From an uncultured Lachnospiraceae bacterium (lineage in GTDB: Bacteria > Bacillota > Clostridia > Lachnospirales > Lachnospiraceae), in NCBI GenBank assembly GCA_934352055.1, contig CAKRJY010000013.1, positions 1-64,000 of the forward strand: a stretch of DNA of 64,000 bases. The letters run 5' to 3'. The notes under the pieces are model-generated. The model made no database searches and was not told where the DNA came from. It worked only from the letters and a program-made list of their open reading frames with translations. This document shows positions 1 through 8,977 of the stretch, piece by piece. Position numbers and translations under genes: made by a program. Each line of letters opens with the position of its first letter. Position 1 is the first letter of the stretch.

Positions 1-246
1 CACTGGGAGCATTATTTTCAACATATCATTCAGAAGTATAATAATACTTACAAAGTACAGATGCCTGTCATCACCCCACATGTATGCCGGCACACCTATT
101 GCTCAAATATGGCAAAATCCGGAATGAATCCAAAAGCATTGCAATATTTGATGGGCCACTCAGAGATCAGCGTAACGCTGAATACATATACGCATGTAAA
201 TCTTGAGGATGCCAGGGAAGAAGTTGCCCGGATTCAGGTTGTGTAA
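1..246 (+). CDS. Tyrosine recombinase (integrase), C-terminal part only
   Basis: The reading frame is open from the first base, so the gene begins upstream of the window and only the last 81 codons are present. They hold the C-terminal half of the tyrosine recombinase active site: an HxxR motif (HVCRH), the MGHS box with the second His, and the nucleophilic Tyr in NTYTHV. This form is typical of integrases of Clostridia integrative elements and phages. The gene is followed by a 12-bp inverted repeat and then the phosphatase gene at 426. Its place outside, not inside, the 147-bp repeats at 762 and 10038 leaves open which element it served. The family is clear; the element type is inference. 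Confidence 0.88.
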   Translation, partial: HWEHYFQHIIQKYNNTYKVQMPVITPHVCRHTYCSNMAKSGMNPKALQYLMGHSEISVTLNTYTHVNLEDAREEVARIQVV

Positions 247-270
247 TTACGATTTTTAATTGAAAATAGC

Positions 271-313
271 AAGGTGTAAAATAGAAAAACATACACCTTA
301 TTTTACACCTTTT
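271..313 (+). terminator. Inverted repeat after the integrase, possible terminator
   Basis: AAGGTGTAAAAT at 271-282 is repeated in perfect inversion as ATTTTACACCTT at 300-311, followed by a short T run. An internal TACACCTT at 292-299 can pair with the same left arm, so two alternative hairpins are possible. It could stop integrase transcription or be part of a recombination site. Confidence 0.5.
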
Positions 314-425
314 GCGGACAATATTATGCGAAAATAAACCAGGTTATGCCAGGAAGCAAAAATATACAAAGGCTTACAAAGCCCGAAATACCAAGAAAAA
401 CTAAGAAATGCGAGGTTATGCAACA

Positions 426-908
426 ATGATAAAAGTACTTTTCATCTGCCACGGCAACATATGCCGCAGCACAATGGCCGAGAGCGTTTTTACCGACATG
501 GTAGACAAGCTTGGCTTATTATCACAATTTGAGATAGATTCGGCGGCTACCAGCCGAGAAGAGATAGGCAATGCACCACATTATGGTACGCGCGCGAAAC
601 TTGCGCAGGTGGGAATCCCAGTTGTGCCCCATCGCGCACGTCAGATGACACAAAAGGATTACGAGTATTATGACTATCTGATTGGAATGGATTCTGCAAA
701 TATCCGTAATATGAAGCGGATTGCAGGGAATGCAGTGAACGGTGAAAAAATTTATAAAATGCTTTCTTTTGCAGATTATAAGAATAATCAGTGTTTAAAG
801 GAAGCAAATGATGTGGCAGATCCATGGTATACGGGAGACTTTGAAGCAACATATCGCGATATTGTGGCGGGGTGTGAAGGCCTCTTGGAATATTTAGGGT
901 ACAGATAA
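426..908 (+). CDS. Low-molecular-weight protein tyrosine phosphatase
   Basis: A 160-residue cytosolic phosphatase of the arsenate-reductase-like LMW-PTP family, which removes phosphate from phosphotyrosine through a cysteinyl intermediate. The CX5R(S) loop is near the N-terminus (CHGNICRS) and the general-acid Asp lies in the C-terminal DPWY motif. Length matches the family. An ATG exists at 408, but the one at 426 starts the usual IKVLFICHGN strand and has GAGG about 10 nt upstream, so it is preferred. The last 147 bp are duplicated at 10038-10184, which makes this gene end a recombination or integration site. The gene looks intact; its substrate is unknown. Confidence 0.9.
   Translation: MIKVLFICHGNICRSTMAESVFTDMVDKLGLLSQFEIDSAATSREEIGNAPHYGTRAKLAQVGIPVVPHRARQMTQKDYEYYDYLIGMDSANIRNMKRIAGNAVNGEKIYKMLSFADYKNNQCLKEANDVADPWYTGDFEATYRDIVAGCEGLLEYLGYR
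762..908 (+). repeat. 147-bp direct repeat, copy A (3' end of the LMW-PTP gene)
   Basis: This segment matches 10038-10184 over 147 bp with no gaps and four substitutions. Homology stops exactly after the stop codon. Three substitutions are synonymous and one changes Asn to Lys. The two copies bracket about 9.1 kb of accessory genes. Confidence 0.9.
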
Positions 909-934
909 TTCTTTTTTTAGAATCAGACTTTTTC

Positions 935-991
935 AGTGCCCTTTAAAATCAAGCTTTGTGGATTAAGTTGACCACAGTGGTGTCAGGCACT
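935..991. repeat. Short inverted repeat with GTGTCAGGCACTG, possible mobile-element remnant
   Basis: AGTGCC at 935-940 and GGCACT at 986-991 are inverted, and the right arm sits in GTGTCAGGCACTG. That string directly abuts the 5'-truncated ACT-domain gene. It resembles short dispersed palindromic elements in bacteria, but no copy count could be made. Confidence 0.35.
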
Positions 992-995
992 GTTA

Positions 996-1247
996 ATGGC
1001 AAAAACGAATCATGTCATCTGTATTGCGGTGCCGAACCAGCCGGCAGGTCTTGACAAAGCGCTTGCGGTTATCGAAGAAAATAATATTTCGATTGAGTAC
1101 ATGTATTCACTCAATTACATTATCGGAAACAAGGCGCTTATGGTGCTGCGGCTGAAATCCGATGAGATGGAAAGAGCGAAAATCGCGGAATTGCTTTGTG
1201 AAAATGAGATTGTGATGGTGACACAGAGCGACATCAATAAGTTATAA
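996..1247 (+). pseudogene. ACT-domain protein, 5'-truncated remnant
   Basis: The 83 residues form one ACT domain (VICIAVPNQPAGLDKALAVI, then the second helix and strands through SDINKL). They resemble the second half of the roughly 140-residue tandem-ACT proteins of Clostridia, which often lie beside phenylacetate-CoA ligase genes and may sense amino or aryl acids. The first ACT domain is missing, there is an in-frame stop at 969, and no ribosome binding site precedes the ATG. The break point lies at the GTGTCAGGCACTG element. I read it as a remnant left by a rearrangement; a short functional ACT protein is less likely. Confidence 0.65.
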
Positions 1248-1263
1248 TCCGGACAATGGCGAA

Positions 1264-2280
1264 TCACATGGTTTGCCGGCAGCGGTATTCCTTTGGCGTG
1301 CATCCGTATTTTTCTTCAAATTTTTTGAAGAAGAACCCAGTATTCTCATATCCCACGGCAATGCTGATGTCGCAGGTCGGCAGCGTGGTGGTACGCAGCA
1401 GCATGGCGGCCTGTGATAACCGCTGGTTCTGGATGAGTTGTTTATATGTATAGTTTGTATGCTTTTTGATATACGAAGAGAGATAGTTCGGATGCATATG
1501 GAAGAAAGCCGCGGTCGATTCCAGCGTACAGTCTGCGCAGTTGGTTTCTATATAACGCAGGATGGAGTAAATATGGTTGGAGGAAGAGAGGCTTGCCAGC
1601 GCCATGTTGTGCTGGAAGTAATTGATTAACTCGCAAATCAATAAAGTCATCTGTGCGTCAAGGATGACGACGGACGTAACGGAGGGCGAGTAGAATTCAC
1701 ACAGAAACTGGTTGGCAAATAATGTCAGCCGGTTTCTTTTTTGGGCGGAAAACAGGATATAGTTATCCCGTCGGGACTGGCTGTTGAGCGCCTCAATGAG
1801 AAATTGCGTGATAAAATTCTTTTTTGCGAGTTTCTCAAAGAAGTTGTTTAAATATTTTTTGGTAATCAAAAAATTAATCATAATATCTTCTTCATTACAT
1901 TTTGTCGTGCGGTGAGGCGTATTCGGGCTGATTAAAAGAATCTCTCCGGCAGATAAAGTGAGGGATACGTCATTGAACGTAAATGTACAGCTACCAGAAT
2001 AGACATAGCAAAGCTCCAGCCATTCGTGAATATGCAGGGGAACCGTCTCAAAGCGGTCCTGCTTGATGACTGCAAAATTTTGGTAATTGGCCAGAACCTT
2101 GTTCTCCGAGAGCGCCATCTGCATACTGAGCGGGGTAGGCGTGAAACAGTAGCAGAGTTCCCCCGACGCCGTAGTGATTGTCTCGATACCGGGATAATCA
2201 TTGGTAGCTCCCAAGAGATTCTGTTCTTCCTGTGCAGTGTGTTTTCGCAGATAAGTATCCAGTCCGGAATCCGTCAACAT
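1264..2280 (-). CDS. AraC-family transcriptional regulator
   Basis: A 338-residue regulator with an N-terminal cupin-like sensor (about residues 65-160, including HIHEWLELCYVYSGS and the SPNTPHR turn) and two C-terminal helix-turn-helix motifs (about 235-335) ending in the AraC signature GYENTGFFFKKFEEKYG followed by PKEYR. The start is supported by GGAGG about 7 nt upstream. It diverges from the rhamnosidase gene, the usual arrangement for a sugar-responsive activator of the neighbouring catabolic operon. The likely ligand is rhamnose or a rhamnoside, from context only. Confidence 0.88.
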   Translation of the reverse strand: MLTDSGLDTYLRKHTAQEEQNLLGATNDYPGIETITTASGELCYCFTPTPLSMQMALSENKVLANYQNFAVIKQDRFETVPLHIHEWLELCYVYSGSCTFTFNDVSLTLSAGEILLISPNTPHRTTKCNEEDIMINFLITKKYLNNFFEKLAKKNFITQFLIEALNSQSRRDNYILFSAQKRNRLTLFANQFLCEFYSPSVTSVVILDAQMTLLICELINYFQHNMALASLSSSNHIYSILRYIETNCADCTLESTAAFFHMHPNYLSSYIKKHTNYTYKQLIQNQRLSQAAMLLRTTTLPTCDISIAVGYENTGFFFKKFEEKYGCTPKEYRCRQTM

Positions 2281-2376
2281 TGGTATATCCTCCCATATTT
2301 TTAAAAATATTTAAAAATCCGCCTTCATCGGCTGCCTTCGCATGTTTTTCAGGTTTCAAAGTCATGGCTTTCATGC

Positions 2377-2411
2377 AAATGCAAAGGTATGCTCTTTGGC
2401 ACTTTGCATTT
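2377..2411. promoter_or_regulatory. 10-bp perfect inverted repeat between the AraC gene and the rhamnosidase
   Basis: AAATGCAAAG (2377-2386) and CTTTGCATTT (2402-2411) are exact inversions separated by 15 nt. They lie mid-way in the 288-nt divergent intergenic region, so an operator for the AraC protein or a catabolite regulator is possible. The T-rich right flank also allows a hairpin role. Confidence 0.4.
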
Positions 2412-2466
2412 TTATCATTATAGAAAACATTTGCGGATGTATCAATATAAATCTTAAGTTTGGTAG

Positions 2467-2517
2467 GTAAAATGATTAAATACCGTAAATGATTTTATTT
2501 GGGAAATCCATTATACT
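2467..2517 (+). promoter_or_regulatory. Candidate rhamnosidase promoter with direct repeats over the -35
   Basis: Two similar segments, GTAAAATGATT (2467) and GTAAATGATTTTA (2485), are spaced 18 bp apart, with TATACT at 2512-2517 as a -10 and only a poor -35 (TGATTT, 2490-2495). Direct repeats overlapping a weak -35 are typical of AraC-activated promoters. Assignment is inference. Confidence 0.4.
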
Positions 2518-2568
2518 CAAATTACAGTGGACACAATGAAAAAAGGAAGGAGCTTGGAAAACGGCAAT

Positions 2569-5379
2569 ATGAATCAGATTTACGCAGCAAAAACAAATCA
2601 TATCACGAATCCGGTGGGATTTTTACTGAATCCGGTGGTTTTTTCGTGGAAGGTCAGAGACTGCAGGGGAAAGAACCAGAGATGTGCCAGAATCCTTGTG
2701 GCAAAGGATGAAACCTTCGCGGATGTTCTTTGGGACACCGGGGAGGCAAAGCTCGACAGTCTGGCTGTAAAAGCGGAGATGAATCTGGAGCCTTGTACCA
2801 GATATTACTGGAAGGTAATCGTTACTACGGACGCAGACGAAGTGCTGGAGTCCGAAGTACAGTTCTTTGAGACGGCAAAGAGGGACGAGCCATGGGCGGG
2901 GAAATGGATTACCTGCGACAGCAGGGAGGCGCGCCATCCGATTTTTTCAAAGCAGATCACTCTCCGGAAGAAGGTGAAAAAAGCCCGTCTTTATATCTGT
3001 GGACTGGGTCTTTATGAGGCATATTTTACGGATGGAGACAAAGACCAAACAGACATTCCTCAATCCGCAAAAATCGGTGAGGAGTATCTGACCCCGTACT
3101 GCAATAACTACAATCAGTGGTTACAGTATCAGACGTATGATGTGACCGCGCAGATGCAGCGCGAAGGTGTGTTGTCCGTTCTTTTGGGGAATGGCTGGTA
3201 CAAAGGGAGGTTCGGGTTCAATCAGACAGAACAGAAAGGATTTTACGGCGACGAGTGGAAACTGCTGGCAGAGGTGCATCTGGAATATGAGGATGGCACA
3301 CAAGAGATAATCGGCACGGATGACACATGGGAAGTGACAAGAAGCAATCTGTTTTTTTCCAATATTTATGACGGAGAGAAACGGGATGATACGCTGGAAC
3401 CTGTCGCACCTGTCAGCGCGCAGCTTGCAGATGCACCGAAGGGTCATCTGACGGAGCGGCTGTCCCTGCCGGTGACAGCGCATGAGCAGTTCACACCGAA
3501 GGAACTGATTCACACCCCGAAGGATGAGTGGGTGTTTGACTTGGGACAGGAGATTACCGGGATTTTCAAACTACATGTCCATGAGCCGAAAGGTAAGGAG
3601 ATCAGAATCCAGACAGGCGAAATCCTGCAGGACGGATGCTTTTATAACGAAAACTTAAGAACCGCTTTATCAGAATATGTGTATATCTCTGACGGAGAAG
3701 AAAAAGACATTATCCCACATTTTACATTTTACGGATACCGGTATGTAAAAATCAGCGGGGTAACCAATCTCTCCTGTGAAGATTTTACGGGAATGACACT
3801 CTACAGTGATTACGAAGGTACCGGCAGTATACAGACAGGAAATGAACTGGTAAATCAGTTGATTTCCAATGTGGAATGGGGCATGAAGGATAACTTCTTA
3901 GATGTGCCGACAGACTGTCCGCAGAGAGATGAGCGCATGGGATGGACAGGCGACACACAGGTGTTTTCGGGTACGGCATGTTATCTGGCGGATACCTATG
4001 CATTTTACAGAAAATATCTGTACGATTTGTATAAGGAACAGCTGATTGCCGGAGGGATGGTTCCGGAGGTGGTGCCGACCTTCGGTCCGTCGAAATGTTC
4101 CTGTGCATGGGGCGATGCGGCCTGTATCGTTCCGTGGAATGTCTATCTGTTCAGCGGGGATGCTGCCATATTGGAACAGCAGTTTGACAGTATGAAGGCT
4201 TGGGTGGACTATATCCGTAAGGTGGACGGAGAGCACCACGGATGGAGACATTCCTTCCATTACGGAGACTGGCTGGCGCTTGACCGGGTGGGAGCCGCGG
4301 CGGGAAATGTATACGGAGCGACCGATGAAGGCTATATTGCGGATATTTATTATGCGGCAAGCGCGGAGCTTACAGCGAAGGCAGCGGCGGTTCTCGGGCG
4401 AAAGGAAGAGGAAAAACAATATCGGGAAATCGCCGAAAAACAATGGCGTGTGGTAAAAGAAGAATATTTTACCCCGACCGGAAGATGCGCGGTAAAGACA
4501 CAGACGGGACTTCTGCTGGCTTTGAAATATCATTTGTCAGAGGACGAAGAGCTGACCAGAGAGATGTTAAAGAAACTTTTCCGCGAGAGCAGAAACAAAT
4601 TGAATACCGGATTTGTGGGAACCTCTCTTTTGTGTAATGTGTTGACCGATAACGGAATGACGGATACCGCCTACCGCCTGCTTTTGAACGAGGAGTATCC
4701 GGGGTGGCTGCACGAAGTGAAACTGGGAGCCACCACAGTCTGGGAGCGATGGAATTCACTGGATGAAGACGGTAAGATATCCAGTACCGGAATGAACAGT
4801 CTCAACCATTATTCTTACGGGGCGATTCTGGAATGGATGTTCCGCCATGTGGGAGGAATCCATCTTTTGGAAGAATCTCCGGGAGGCAGAAGGGTTGCAA
4901 TTTGTCCGAATGTCCATTATGACCTGAGACAGGTAAAGACCGTGTATGACTCGGCAAGCGGACGGTATGAGTGCGGCTGGGAAATTATGGAGGATAACAG
5001 GATTAGAATCAAAATTACGATTCCGTTTGGTGGAGAAGGCGAGGTGCGATTGCCGCATGCTCCGGAGATTCTGTTTGAAGATAAGACAAATCCACTATTC
5101 GCAACAGTGGTGAACGGTATTTGTTATATCACTGCAGGAAACTATGAAGTCGTATATGAGGCAACTGAGAAGTTAAAGAAAATATACAGCGTGGAGTCAA
5201 AGCTGGAGGATTTGCTGAACCATCCGCAGATACGGGCATTTTTGTCGACGATGACCGAGGTGGATATGATACCGGATGCGGTCTATGGATTGTCGTTTCG
5301 GCAGGTGGCGGAGATGTTTTCCGGACCGATGGATGAAGGACAGGCAGAGATGTTGAATACAGCATTATCACAATTTTAA
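2569..5379 (+). CDS. Alpha-L-rhamnosidase, glycoside hydrolase family 78
   Basis: A cytoplasmic enzyme of about 936 residues (no signal peptide) that would release terminal L-rhamnose from imported rhamnosides. The order is N-terminal beta-sandwich domains, a concanavalin-like domain, then the (alpha/alpha)6 catalytic barrel. The barrel has the GH78 signature DCPQRDERMGWTGD (general-acid Glu about residue 455) and the second catalytic Glu in TTVWERW (about 726). The start at 2569 fits the family N-terminus (KTNHITNPVGF) and has GGAAGGAG upstream, though about 16 nt away; ATGs at 2527 and 2536 are alternatives. A C-terminal tail of about 70 residues follows the barrel. Next gene is the symporter, 14 nt downstream. 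Confidence 0.9.
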   Translation: MNQIYAAKTNHITNPVGFLLNPVVFSWKVRDCRGKNQRCARILVAKDETFADVLWDTGEAKLDSLAVKAEMNLEPCTRYYWKVIVTTDADEVLESEVQFFETAKRDEPWAGKWITCDSREARHPIFSKQITLRKKVKKARLYICGLGLYEAYFTDGDKDQTDIPQSAKIGEEYLTPYCNNYNQWLQYQTYDVTAQMQREGVLSVLLGNGWYKGRFGFNQTEQKGFYGDEWKLLAEVHLEYEDGTQEIIGTDDTWEVTRSNLFFSNIYDGEKRDDTLEPVAPVSAQLADAPKGHLTERLSLPVTAHEQFTPKELIHTPKDEWVFDLGQEITGIFKLHVHEPKGKEIRIQTGEILQDGCFYNENLRTALSEYVYISDGEEKDIIPHFTFYGYRYVKISGVTNLSCEDFTGMTLYSDYEGTGSIQTGNELVNQLISNVEWGMKDNFLDVPTDCPQRDERMGWTGDTQVFSGTACYLADTYAFYRKYLYDLYKEQLIAGGMVPEVVPTFGPSKCSCAWGDAACIVPWNVYLFSGDAAILEQQFDSMKAWVDYIRKVDGEHHGWRHSFHYGDWLALDRVGAAAGNVYGATDEGYIADIYYAASAELTAKAAAVLGRKEEEKQYREIAEKQWRVVKEEYFTPTGRCAVKTQTGLLLALKYHLSEDEELTREMLKKLFRESRNKLNTGFVGTSLLCNVLTDNGMTDTAYRLLLNEEYPGWLHEVKLGATTVWERWNSLDEDGKISSTGMNSLNHYSYGAILEWMFRHVGGIHLLEESPGGRRVAICPNVHYDLRQVKTVYDSASGRYECGWEIMEDNRIRIKITIPFGGEGEVRLPHAPEILFEDKTNPLFATVVNGICYITAGNYEVVYEATEKLKKIYSVESKLEDLLNHPQIRAFLSTMTEVDMIPDAVYGLSFRQVAEMFSGPMDEGQAEMLNTALSQF

Positions 5380-5393
5380 GGAGGAGAGAACAA

Positions 5394-6746
5394 ATGAGTG
5401 GGAAGAGTAAAGAACAAAAGGTTAGTATCGTGGAAAAAATGGGCTTATTCATGGTATGTGCGGGAAATATTCCACTGATGGGATTATTGTCAGGATTCTT
5501 TATGATTTACTATACGACTGTGGTTGGTCTGGAACCGGCAGCACTGGCGACCCTGTTTTTAATATCCAAGGTGGTGGATGGAATCAGCGACCCGATTATG
5601 GGATATTTGCTGGACAAATTTCCAGTCACAAAAATGGGAAAATTTCGCCCTATGATTATTCTGGGAACAATCATCTGTGTTATAAATTATATTTTACTGT
5701 GGTTTGGCGCAGTCTGGATTCCGGTCGGAAAATATGTGATTGTGTATGTGACGTATCTGCTGCTGGGCTGGACGTTTGATATTATGGATATCTCCAAGAA
5801 CAGTCTGCTCCCGGTCATGAGCGCGGATGACAAGGAGAGAAACAGTTTGTCACTTTTCAACGCGTTGGGAACAATGATAGGTGGCGCGGTACTGGCTGTG
5901 GCAGCACCGATTCTTGTGGCGGAAGGAACGTTACAGAACTATTACGTGTTAATTTTCGGTTCCATGGCCATGGTGTTGGTTTTATCTATTGCAGGGGCTC
6001 TTTGTGTAAAGGAAAGAGTAGCTTTTGAAGGAAAAAAAGAAGAAAGTTATACATTCAGGGAATTGTTACAGTTTATGCGGTATAAACCTGTCTGGGCAAT
6101 GTTTGTAATGGCACTGGTAGCCGGGGTGGGCAGTAATATAGCAGGAGGAGCCGGCGCTTATTTTTACACATATATAATGGGTGATATGACGCTTATGTCA
6201 GGGGTGTCACTTGTTTCAATGATAACTGCTCTGGTGGGAATTTTCCTTGGACCAATTCTGGCAAACCGGTTTGGAAAGAAAAAGATTTATGTAATGGCAA
6301 TCGTCGTATCCATCCTGTTTACCGCACTGCGTTTGATTGATGTGAGATCTATGCTTTTGATCTATATTAGTACAGTGGCAGGAGGTGTGGCAGGCGGATG
6401 TATAGTACCGCTGACAACCAGTATACAGGCAGATAATACTACTTACGTGCAGTATAAAACCGGAAAACGTGCAGAAGCGGCAATCGCATCGTTTACATCT
6501 TTTATTACAAAAGTGGCGCAGGGAATCGGAGGAGCGATTCCGGGGTATGTATTGGCAGCTACAGGTTTTGTTACCGGCTCGGCTGTCCAGCCGGAGAGTA
6601 TCAATACAGGAATTATCCTCTGCGTACTGATACTTCCGATTATCCTGACTTCCGCAGGGGCGATTCTTTTTGGTACACAGTATACGTTGGATAAAAAAGC
6701 AGTAGAGGAAATGAACACGGCAATCGCAGCGCGCAGCAATAAGTAA
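5394..6746 (+). CDS. GPH-type sugar/cation symporter (MFS_2 family)
   Basis: A 450-residue integral membrane protein with about 12 hydrophobic segments. It carries features of glycoside-pentoside-hexuronide symporters (MelB, YicJ, XynB-like), including KVVDGISDPIMGYLLDKF in the first loop, then GKFRPMI. It would import a glycoside with Na+ or H+. AGGAGGAG precedes the ATG, and the gene lies 14 nt after the GH78 gene, so the two are surely co-transcribed. Context suggests a short rhamnose-containing oligosaccharide or plant glycoside as substrate; specificity cannot be read from the sequence. Confidence 0.88.
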   Translation: MSGKSKEQKVSIVEKMGLFMVCAGNIPLMGLLSGFFMIYYTTVVGLEPAALATLFLISKVVDGISDPIMGYLLDKFPVTKMGKFRPMIILGTIICVINYILLWFGAVWIPVGKYVIVYVTYLLLGWTFDIMDISKNSLLPVMSADDKERNSLSLFNALGTMIGGAVLAVAAPILVAEGTLQNYYVLIFGSMAMVLVLSIAGALCVKERVAFEGKKEESYTFRELLQFMRYKPVWAMFVMALVAGVGSNIAGGAGAYFYTYIMGDMTLMSGVSLVSMITALVGIFLGPILANRFGKKKIYVMAIVVSILFTALRLIDVRSMLLIYISTVAGGVAGGCIVPLTTSIQADNTTYVQYKTGKRAEAAIASFTSFITKVAQGIGGAIPGYVLAATGFVTGSAVQPESINTGIILCVLILPIILTSAGAILFGTQYTLDKKAVEEMNTAIAARSNK

Positions 6747-6800
6747 CATATTGAAGGAGAATGCGATGGAACTGACAAGAGATAAGGAGTGAAAGAACAT

Positions 6801-7895
6801 ATGAAAATTCTGGCAATGATAATACTTGTGCTGCTCATTTTGGCAGTCGGCTTCGTGGGGTATGTTTATAAGAAAAATGCGATGTTTCTGCCGGCACTGT
6901 TTGGCATCGGCGGTTTTCCGAATATAAAAAAGGAAGATTATTATCAGGCAGACGGAACATTCCGGAAAGCGGAAAAAGATGATAAAATGGCATTTTTTAT
7001 GCAGCATCCGGTGTTTGGCGGCTATAAGCATATGTTTTTTAATGTTGAGGATAACGTGTTAAAAGCGATTGCCCCGGCAAAATATGCAGATTTTCTAAAA
7101 GCGCAGGGCAGAAGTGATCAGATGGAAAATGCACTGGAGGCTTTTCATTACCTGACCCGGCTTGTGGAAAGTGGAGAGGCGCAGTTGATTTCCGATATTA
7201 ACCCGAAGGAAATGATAGAACAGAATCCATATCAGTCTCATTTGACCGGAATGTTTTACAAAGGAAAGCAAGGAAAACCGTTGGCGGTGGTCGTTCCCGG
7301 AGGTGGATTTATCAGTAATGTGACGGATTGCGAGGGATATCCCGTGGCAATGAAATTACACAAGTTGGGGTACTCCGTATTGGTAATCAGTTACCCGATT
7401 GGCAAACAGCTGGGAGAAACGGAACAGGAAAAACAGGGGCAGGCAGCGGTCAGGGAGTTGGTGCAGGTAATCCGTTATCTAAAGGAGCATGAGCAGGAAC
7501 TGTCTGTGGATATGGATGACTATGCGATATTCGGTTTCTCGGCAGGCGGCATGATGACTACGGCATATTCCTTCGCAAATTACGAGGACTGCTGTCACAA
7601 AGTAAAACTGCCGAGACCAAAAGTGATTTTCCCGATGTATGGTCTGGACTGGAATGTGAAAGCGCTTGAGCAGGATAAGGGACTGGCGGTATTTTCCATC
7701 GCAGGGCGCGAGGACGAATACGGATTCGGAAATGTAGAGAAGAGACTTCCGCAATTGAAATCCGTGTTGGGTGAGGACAATGTGTCTGTACGGATTTACG
7801 ATAATCTCGGACATGGATTTGGTATTGGTTCCAATACCATAGTACCTCATTGGCTTGAAGAGGCAGTGGAATTCTGGGAGGCACATCGGAAATAA
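6801..7895 (+). CDS. Alpha/beta hydrolase, lipase/esterase-like, membrane-anchored
   Basis: A 364-residue alpha/beta hydrolase. An N-terminal hydrophobic helix (about residues 2-22) followed by Lys residues suggests a membrane anchor. The nucleophile elbow GFSAGG places Ser at about 247; the acid is probably Asp305 in GREDEYG and the His is 338 in LGHGFG. The oxyanion region is VVPGGGF. This matches BD-FAE/acetyl-esterase-like enzymes that often deacetylate plant polysaccharides. The ATG at 6801 has AAGGAG 11 nt upstream; a GTG at 6789 overlaps that site and is rejected. It is paralogous to the gene at 8978. It is the last gene of the GH78 operon, before a strong hairpin terminator. Confidence 0.82.
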   Translation: MKILAMIILVLLILAVGFVGYVYKKNAMFLPALFGIGGFPNIKKEDYYQADGTFRKAEKDDKMAFFMQHPVFGGYKHMFFNVEDNVLKAIAPAKYADFLKAQGRSDQMENALEAFHYLTRLVESGEAQLISDINPKEMIEQNPYQSHLTGMFYKGKQGKPLAVVVPGGGFISNVTDCEGYPVAMKLHKLGYSVLVISYPIGKQLGETEQEKQGQAAVRELVQVIRYLKEHEQELSVDMDDYAIFGFSAGGMMTTAYSFANYEDCCHKVKLPRPKVIFPMYGLDWNVKALEQDKGLAVFSIAGREDEYGFGNVEKRLPQLKSVLGEDNVSVRIYDNLGHGFGIGSNTIVPHWLEEAVEFWEAHRK

Positions 7896-7927
7896 TTTTT
7901 TCAAGAACAGGAAGAGTGAACTTTGAG

Positions 7928-7969
7928 AGGTCAAGTGTTTTATAAAATTATAAAACATTTGACCTTTTT
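7928..7969 (+). terminator. Rho-independent terminator of the rhamnoside operon
   Basis: AGGTCAAGTGTTTTATAA (7928-7945) pairs with TTATAAAACATTTGACCT (7948-7965) with one G-U pair, followed by a T run. It lies 32 nt after the esterase stop codon. Confidence 0.8.
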
Positions 7970-7983
7970 AAAAGATGTTGGGG

Positions 7984-8811
7984 TCAAAAGCCCCCCCAAC
8001 TATGGTGCTCACATTTAGAACAGTGGTTTTTACCATAAGGACATCGCCATAAAAGACAACCACAGGCTTTGTCATAGCCATTGGGAGCCATGCGTTCTCC
8101 CTGTTGGCAGATAGGAGTTCCGTCCTTATCAATATGAATGTTATCCGGAATAGATTTCGGGCGACCACACTTAGCGTTAAGGTCAATAAAAGCATGAATA
8201 TGCCGATCTTTTAACAGGTTATATGTTGGATAGTTATCCATGGCAGAATCAAGGCACATATTTGATATGTGCAGGTCGGGCATGTGTTTTTCAAATTCAT
8301 GGAAAGCTACCAGAAAACTGACAGAATCATGTCTTTTGGCACTGGTAAACCGCAAAAGGAGTGGAATATCAACGTGTAGTGAATGGTTATGGCAGGACAG
8401 CTGAAAGAGGGTATATCCGTAATAGTATTTTTCCATATCGCTGTCCCATCCCCATGAGGCATCGGGGGCTGAAAAATGGCGAGGAACATCCGGGTTGTAT
8501 GGTTTATCGGGGTCAGGATTTAAACGGTGTCCCCTCGGGTTGGCATGAGTATGGACAGCGGTACCGTCGCCGGAAACCGTAAGGTTTTCAGAAGAAATCA
8601 GACCGCATTGAACGGAGGGAAGAACAGCAACGGAATAAAAGAGATGTTGAAGGGTAGCCTCGAAATTAAAATGAATAATTTTTCCGTTAAGCAGGCGGTT
8701 TACAAGAACCTCCGTAATTTTAGGCTTTATTTCCTGAGCTTTCCAAAGAGTAAGAGAGGGTGGAGTAAGTCCCATAGAAATGAGCAGAAAAAACAGGATA
8801 AAGAAACGCAC
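7984..8811 (-). pseudogene. DDE transposase remnant (IS1182-like), truncated at both ends
   Basis: The 275-codon frame contains recognisable core transposase sequence: FYSVAVLPSVQCGLI, the catalytic-strand motif NLTVSGDGTAVHTHA, the second-Asp block CLDSAMDNYPTY, and a C-terminal segment with a Cys-rich ribbon (WRCPYG, then CSKC). Intact relatives run to roughly 450-500 residues. Here the start lacks the N-terminal domain (the first 25 residues are frame noise) and the end stops soon after the Cys motif, without the usual C-terminal helices. No terminal inverted repeats were identified. It is a decayed element inside the accessory region. Confidence 0.72.
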
Positions 8812-8977
8812 AATTCACGAGAAATGTCAATAGTTTTTTGAAAAATTGCTGAAAAAATTTAAAATCCTTCTCTGAAAATGGGAGGAAACGAAAAAAGTAA
8901 CAAGTACAAAAAGAGCGGAGATTCGGGCTTTATGGAGTTTCCGAGACCGTTCTGAAATAGATAAGGAGGGAAAAAAC

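Noticed and set aside
3121..4759. Long minus-strand frames within the rhamnosidase gene
   Set aside because: They are antisense shadows with unlikely composition (Pro/Arg/Cys/His-rich), no binding sites and no homology that I recognise.
7984..8977. Complete insertion sequence
   Set aside because: The transposase lacks both ends, and no terminal inverted repeats or target duplication could be found around it.
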